A stretch of DNA of 64,000 nt from positions 62,001 through 126,000 of the forward strand of contig DDKB01000017.1 in assembly GCA_002339675.1 (NCBI GenBank), in the 5' to 3' direction. Below the pieces are notes generated by a model, which worked only from the letters and a program-made list of their open reading frames with translations, was not told the origin of the DNA and did no database searches. The DNA is from Stutzerimonas stutzeri. Lineage in GTDB: Bacteria > Pseudomonadota > Gammaproteobacteria > Pseudomonadales > Pseudomonadaceae. The position numbers and the translations under genes were made by a program. Shown one piece after another: positions 60,471-64,000 of the stretch (its first letter is position 1; every line of letters starts with the position of its first letter).

Positions 60471-61586
60471 CTACGCGCTGGCGCGGCTCGAACCGACGGG
60501 CTGCTGCTGGGTGATGCAGTGGATGTTGCCGCCGCCGAGCAGAATCTCCCGGCCGGGGACCATCACCACGCGATGCTGCGGGAACAGCCGGGTGAGGATC
60601 GCCTCGGCCTCGGCGTCCTTTGGATCGTCAAAGGCAGGCGCGATGATGCCGCCGTTGACGATAAGGAAGTTCACGTAGCTGCCGGCCAGGCGGATCGCCG
60701 GGTCGCGCGGCTGGCTGCCGGCAAGCGAGACCACCCCGGCGCACTCCGCCTCGGTGGCGTGCAGCGGCCCGGGGATCGGCATCTTGTGCACCGTCAGCGG
60801 ACGGCCCCAGGCGTCGGTCGCCTGTTCCAGCACGCGCATGGCGGCCTGGCAGCGTTCATGGTTGGGGTCGTCGCGGTCGTCGGTCCAGGCCAGCAGTACC
60901 TCGCCGGGGCGCACGAAGCAGCAGAAGTTGTCGACATGGCCGTCGGTCTCGTCGTTGTACAGGCCGTGCGGCAGCCAGATGACCTTGTCGATCGCCAGGT
61001 AGTCAGCCAGCACCCGCTCGATCTGCTCGCGCGACAGCTGCGGGTTGCGGTTGCGGTTGAGCAGGCATTCCTCGGTGGTGATCAGCGTGCCTTCGCCGTC
61101 GACATGGATCGAGCCGCCTTCGAGCACGAAACCTTCGGTCCGGTAGCGATCGCAACGTTCGATCTCGAGGATCTTGCGCGCCACCTCGTCGTCGCGCTGC
61201 CAATCTTCGTAGAGGCCGCCTTCCAGGCCGCCCCAGGCGTTGAATGTCCAGTCGACGCCGCGCACGCCGCCCTTGCCGTTGATCACGAAGGTCGGCCCGG
61301 TGTCGCGCACCCAGGCGTCGTCGCTGCTGATCTCGACCACACGGATGCGCGGGTCGTCGAGCTGCCCGCGCGCGGCCAGGTACTGCTCGGCGGTGGCGCA
61401 GACGGTAACCGGTTCGAAGCGCGCAATGGCCTTGGCGACCGCGGTAAAAGCGGCCTGCGCCGGGGCGCCGTGGTCGCGCCAGTTGTCCGGGCGCTGCGGC
61501 CAGACCATCCAGGTCTGACTGTGCGGCGCCCACTCGGCGGGCATGTGGAAGTCGTCGGCGCGCGGCGTGGTGGTCAGGGTGGTCAT
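60471..61586 (-). CDS. aguA: agmatine deiminase
   Basis: A 371-residue guanidino-group hydrolase (porphyromonas-type peptidyl-arginine deiminase fold) that converts agmatine to N-carbamoylputrescine. Family marks are MPAEWAPHSQTWMVWPQRPDNWR, DDAWVRDTGPTFVI, GGSIHVDGEGTLITTEECLL and the catalytic Cys in GGGNIHCITQQQP. ATG 61586 (MTTLTTTPRADDFHM) with AGGT upstream is chosen; the frame is open further but not conserved. The usual partner aguB (N-carbamoylputrescine amidase) is not in the window. It neighbours spuI/spuA-type genes, as in P. aeruginosa. Confidence 0.93.
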   Translation of the reverse strand: MTTLTTTPRADDFHMPAEWAPHSQTWMVWPQRPDNWRDHGAPAQAAFTAVAKAIARFEPVTVCATAEQYLAARGQLDDPRIRVVEISSDDAWVRDTGPTFVINGKGGVRGVDWTFNAWGGLEGGLYEDWQRDDEVARKILEIERCDRYRTEGFVLEGGSIHVDGEGTLITTEECLLNRNRNPQLSREQIERVLADYLAIDKVIWLPHGLYNDETDGHVDNFCCFVRPGEVLLAWTDDRDDPNHERCQAAMRVLEQATDAWGRPLTVHKMPIPGPLHATEAECAGVVSLAGSQPRDPAIRLAGSYVNFLIVNGGIIAPAFDDPKDAEAEAILTRLFPQHRVVMVPGREILLGGGNIHCITQQQPVGSSRASA

Positions 61587-61792
61587 CGGTTTACCTACGA
61601 AGGGGACGTTCAGGGCCGGCGCAAGCGGCGGCGGGTCAAACGGGGTCTGCACAGTTGTGACCATGGCGCGGCGGATTCGGCTGCCCGGCGGCTGGCGCGG
61701 GGGCTGCTTGCCGATGAAAGGCCGGCCCGGCCTGCCGGCCGCAGCCGCACGGCAGCCCGATGGGCCGCTGGCGCGGGCCGGGCACTGCCGGC

Positions 61793-63169
61793 TCACACCG
61801 TGTGCAGGTACCAGTTGTATTCGAGGTCGGAGATCGAATGCTCGAACTCCTCCAGCTCGCTCTCCTTGCAGGCCACGAAGATGTCGGTGTACTGCGGGCT
61901 GATGTAGCGCGCCATGATCTCGCTGTCGTCCAGCTCGCGCAGGGCGTCGCGCAGGTTCGACGGCAGGCTCGGCTCGACCTGCTCGTAGGAGTTGCCCTCG
62001 ATCGGTTCGTCCGGCGCGATCTTGTTGGTCAGGCCGTGGTGGATGCCGGCCAGCACGCTGGCGAGCAGCAGGTAGGGGTTGGCATCGGCACCGGCGACGC
62101 GGTGTTCGATGCGCACCGCATCCGGGCTGTCGGTGGGCACGCGCAGCGCCACGGTGCGGTTGTCCAGGCCCCAGCAGGGCGCGTTCGGCACGTAGAACTG
62201 GGCGCCGAAACGGCGGTAGGAGTTGACGTTCGGGCAGAGGAAGGCCATCGATGCGGCCATGGTCTGCTGGATGCCGCCAATGGCGTGGCGCAACGTCTCG
62301 CTTTCCAGCGGGTTGCTGGTGGCGAAAATATTGTTGCCGTTCTTGTCCAGCAGTGAAATGTGCACGTGCAGCCCGTTACCGGCCTGGCCCGGGTAGGGCT
62401 TGGCCATGAAGGTGGTGTCCATTTCGTGGTCGTAGGCGATGTTCTTGATCAGCCGCTTGAGCAGCACCGCGTAGTCGCACGCCTTGATCGGATCGGCCAC
62501 GTGATGGAGGTTGACCTCGAACTGCGCCGGGGCGCTTTCCTTGACGATGGCATCGGCCGGGATGCCCTGTTCCTTGGCGCCTTCGAGCACGTCCTGCAGG
62601 CAGTCGACGTATTCGTCCAGGTCGTCGATCAGGTAGACCTGGGTCGAATGCGGGCGCTTGCCTGAAATCGGCGAACGCGGCGGTTGCGGCCGGCCGTTCA
62701 CGTTTTCCTGGTCGATCAGGTAGAACTCCAGCTCGAATGCCGCGCAGATGGTCAGGCCCAGTTCGTCGAACTTGCTCACGATCTGGCGCAGCACTTCGCG
62801 CGGATCGGCGAAGAACGGCGAACCGTCGCGCTCGTGCATGGTCATCAGCAACTGCGCGGTGGGACGTTTTTGCCAGGGCTCGTTGCTCAGGGTGTTGGGA
62901 ATGGGGAAGCAGGTCCGGTCGGAGTCGCCGATGTCCATGCCCAGCCCGGTGCTCTCGACGGTGATGCCATTGATATCGAGGGCGAACAGCGAGGCAGGCA
63001 GATTGATGCCCTTTTCATACACCTTGTGCAGACTGGCGCGTTCGATGCGCTTGCCTCGAACAACTCCGTTCATGTCTGCGATCAGCAGGTCGACGTACTG
63101 GACCTCCGGGTGTTCCTTGAGAAATGCGTTCGCTTCGTTGAGCTGAACGGCACGCGGCGGCGGTAGCAT
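61793..63169 (-). CDS. spuI: glutamine-synthetase-family gamma-glutamylpolyamine synthetase
   Basis: A 458-residue protein of the GlnA fold but the polyamine-catabolic branch. The ATP and metal sites are visible in FELEFYLID, QFEVNLHHV, GNGLHVHISLLDKNGNN and VRIEHRVAGADANPYLLLASVLAGI. It lacks the N-terminal loop and adenylylation Tyr loop of true glutamine synthetase. Expected reaction: ATP-dependent joining of glutamate to putrescine or spermidine, the first step of the gamma-glutamyl route. AAGGTG lies 12 bases before ATG 63169. It is divergent from the spuA-like gene. The symbol rests on synteny and family, not on a full comparison. Confidence 0.75.
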   Translation of the reverse strand: MLPPPRAVQLNEANAFLKEHPEVQYVDLLIADMNGVVRGKRIERASLHKVYEKGINLPASLFALDINGITVESTGLGMDIGDSDRTCFPIPNTLSNEPWQKRPTAQLLMTMHERDGSPFFADPREVLRQIVSKFDELGLTICAAFELEFYLIDQENVNGRPQPPRSPISGKRPHSTQVYLIDDLDEYVDCLQDVLEGAKEQGIPADAIVKESAPAQFEVNLHHVADPIKACDYAVLLKRLIKNIAYDHEMDTTFMAKPYPGQAGNGLHVHISLLDKNGNNIFATSNPLESETLRHAIGGIQQTMAASMAFLCPNVNSYRRFGAQFYVPNAPCWGLDNRTVALRVPTDSPDAVRIEHRVAGADANPYLLLASVLAGIHHGLTNKIAPDEPIEGNSYEQVEPSLPSNLRDALRELDDSEIMARYISPQYTDIFVACKESELEEFEHSISDLEYNWYLHTV

Positions 63170-63273
63170 GATGAAGCACCTTAATTGTTAAAAATTTCAA
63201 TCATCCAACGGCTTGTCTTGGAGTCAATCGAAAAGCCCTGTCGGTGTCAATAGCGCCTCTGAATGTGCCATCA

Positions 63274-63294
63274 ACGCCCACAATGGGCGTTTTT
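63274..63294 (+). promoter_or_regulatory. hairpin with T run in the spuI-spuA spacer
   Basis: ACGCCC-ACAAT-GGGCGT followed by TTTT on the plus strand looks like a weak intrinsic terminator, about 130 bases before the spuA-like start and with no plus-strand gene before it. It may be a leader attenuator or simply an intergenic palindrome. Confidence 0.35.
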
Positions 63295-63420
63295 GGGGCA
63301 ATTCAGAAAAAATGTGCGGCGCCGCGACGAGGCTTTGCGAAGCGGGAATGCTCGGCTATTGTCTATAAAAATGAACAAGACTACTCTCCGACGAGCCCCA
63401 TCCGGAAAGACGAGTATCCC

Positions 63421-64000
63421 ATGCCTCGCGTGCCATTGATCGGCGTTTCCGCCTGTACCAGGCAGATCGGCCACCACAGTTTCCACATTGCCGGCGACAA
63501 GTACCTGCGCGCCGCCGCCATTGCCGGCATTCCGCTGGTGGTCCCGGCGCTCGGCGAACTGATCGATCCCGACGCGCTGCTCGACAGCCTGGACGGCCTG
63601 CTCTTCACCGGCTCGCCATCCAACGTCGAACCGCACCACTACGGCGGCCCGGCCAGCGCCGAAGGCACCCCGCACGACCCCTCTCGCGACCGCCTCACCC
63701 TGCCGCTGATCCGCGCCGCGGTAGCGGCCGGTGTGCCGGTATTCGGCGTTTGCCGCGGATTCCAGGAAATGAACGTTGCCTTTGGCGGCAGTCTGCACCA
63801 GAAGGTGCACGAAGCCGGTCCTTATGCTGATCACCGCGAACGCGCCGAAGATCCGGTGGAGGTGCAATACGGCCTTAGCCACCCGTTGCATGTCCAGCCA
63901 GGCGGTCTGCTCGAGCGGCTGGGACTTCCGTCCAGTGTCGAGGTCAACTCGGTGCATGGCCAGGGCGTCGAGCGTCTGGGCGACGGGCTGCGCATCGAGG
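63421..64000 (+). CDS. spuA: gamma-glutamyl-GABA-type hydrolase, class I amidotransferase fold (cut by window end)
   Basis: Open to the window end (193 residues seen; the family is about 250). The product begins MPRVPLIGVSACTRQIGHHS and has the nucleophile elbow FGVCRGFQEMN and the catalytic His in VNSVHGQGVERLG, as in PuuD/SpuA/PauD peptidase C26 enzymes. It releases glutamate from gamma-glutamylated polyamine intermediates. GGAAAGACGAG precedes ATG 63421. It diverges from the spuI-like gene across a 251-base spacer that probably holds both promoters. The C-terminal Glu of the triad lies beyond the window. Confidence 0.82.
   Translation, partial: MPRVPLIGVSACTRQIGHHSFHIAGDKYLRAAAIAGIPLVVPALGELIDPDALLDSLDGLLFTGSPSNVEPHHYGGPASAEGTPHDPSRDRLTLPLIRAAVAAGVPVFGVCRGFQEMNVAFGGSLHQKVHEAGPYADHRERAEDPVEVQYGLSHPLHVQPGGLLERLGLPSSVEVNSVHGQGVERLGDGLRIE

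Noticed and set aside
63170..63420. Sigma-54 promoter for spuI or spuA
   Set aside because: TGGCAC occurs on the minus strand but TTGC is not at the required spacing; a TTGACA there also lacks a good -10.

Overview
The window reads as a chromosomal segment of a high-GC gammaproteobacterium of the Pseudomonas group, most likely Stutzerimonas (Pseudomonas stutzeri complex). The reasons are the strongly GC-biased third codon positions, short Pseudomonas-type palindromic repeats (a GGTGGGCTTCAGCCCACC core, and GCTCGCTCCTAC-type ends), and gene orders that match Pseudomonas aeruginosa: the aa3/caa3 cytochrome oxidase block, a PA0069-type radical SAM gene behind a LexA box, and a desaturase / agmatine deiminase / spuI-spuA polyamine block. 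Species assignment is inference. No tRNA, rRNA, CRISPR array or transposase was seen.

Layout. 0.1-5.7 kb (+): a tightly coupled cassette of glycosyltransferase, UDP-galactopyranose mutase (glf), a clan GH-A glycosidase-like protein, a one-piece exporter-type ABC transporter and a small KTSC protein, probably for a galactofuranose-containing surface glycan or glycolipid. 6-11.4 kb: dodecin, a cation/proton antiporter, a luciferase-like oxidoreductase, two paralogous lipoproteins and a predicted aminopeptidase lipoprotein. 11.8-20.3 kb (-): a type I restriction-modification operon hsdM-hsdS-(Schlafen/AlbA-type ATPase gene)-hsdR. hsdR carries a net 2-base deletion that breaks the helicase domain, the ATPase gene has a 21-bp tandem repeat, and hsdM has swallowed a palindromic repeat in frame. 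20.4-33 kb: housekeeping and accessory genes (PhoD-like phosphatase, HAD phosphatase, LysR/SDR pair, gamma-carbonic anhydrase, AraC regulator/SBF transporter pair, prlC-yheV, acyltransferase, SOS-controlled radical SAM protein).

33.3-42.6 kb (+): a complete cytochrome c oxidase locus with its assembly factors (coxB, coxA, ctaG, coxC, SURF1, ctaA, cyoE, Sco), interrupted by one antisense small membrane gene and by a repeat pair between coxA and ctaG. 42.7-57.7 kb (-): the most interesting block. A membrane GT2 synthase, a HEAT-repeat protein and a TPR plus outer-membrane-barrel (YaiO-type) protein lie at the end of a long, translationally coupled signalling array of three large histidine kinases, three stand-alone receiver proteins and an Hpt-REC-REC-GGDEF protein. 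Together they look like a synthase-dependent exopolysaccharide export machine wired to a phosphorelay and c-di-GMP.

58-64 kb: a membrane fatty-acid desaturase, a PAS-GGDEF diguanylate cyclase, agmatine deiminase, a glutamine-synthetase-family gamma-glutamylpolyamine synthetase and, diverging from it and cut by the window end, a gamma-glutamyl-GABA-type hydrolase: polyamine catabolism.
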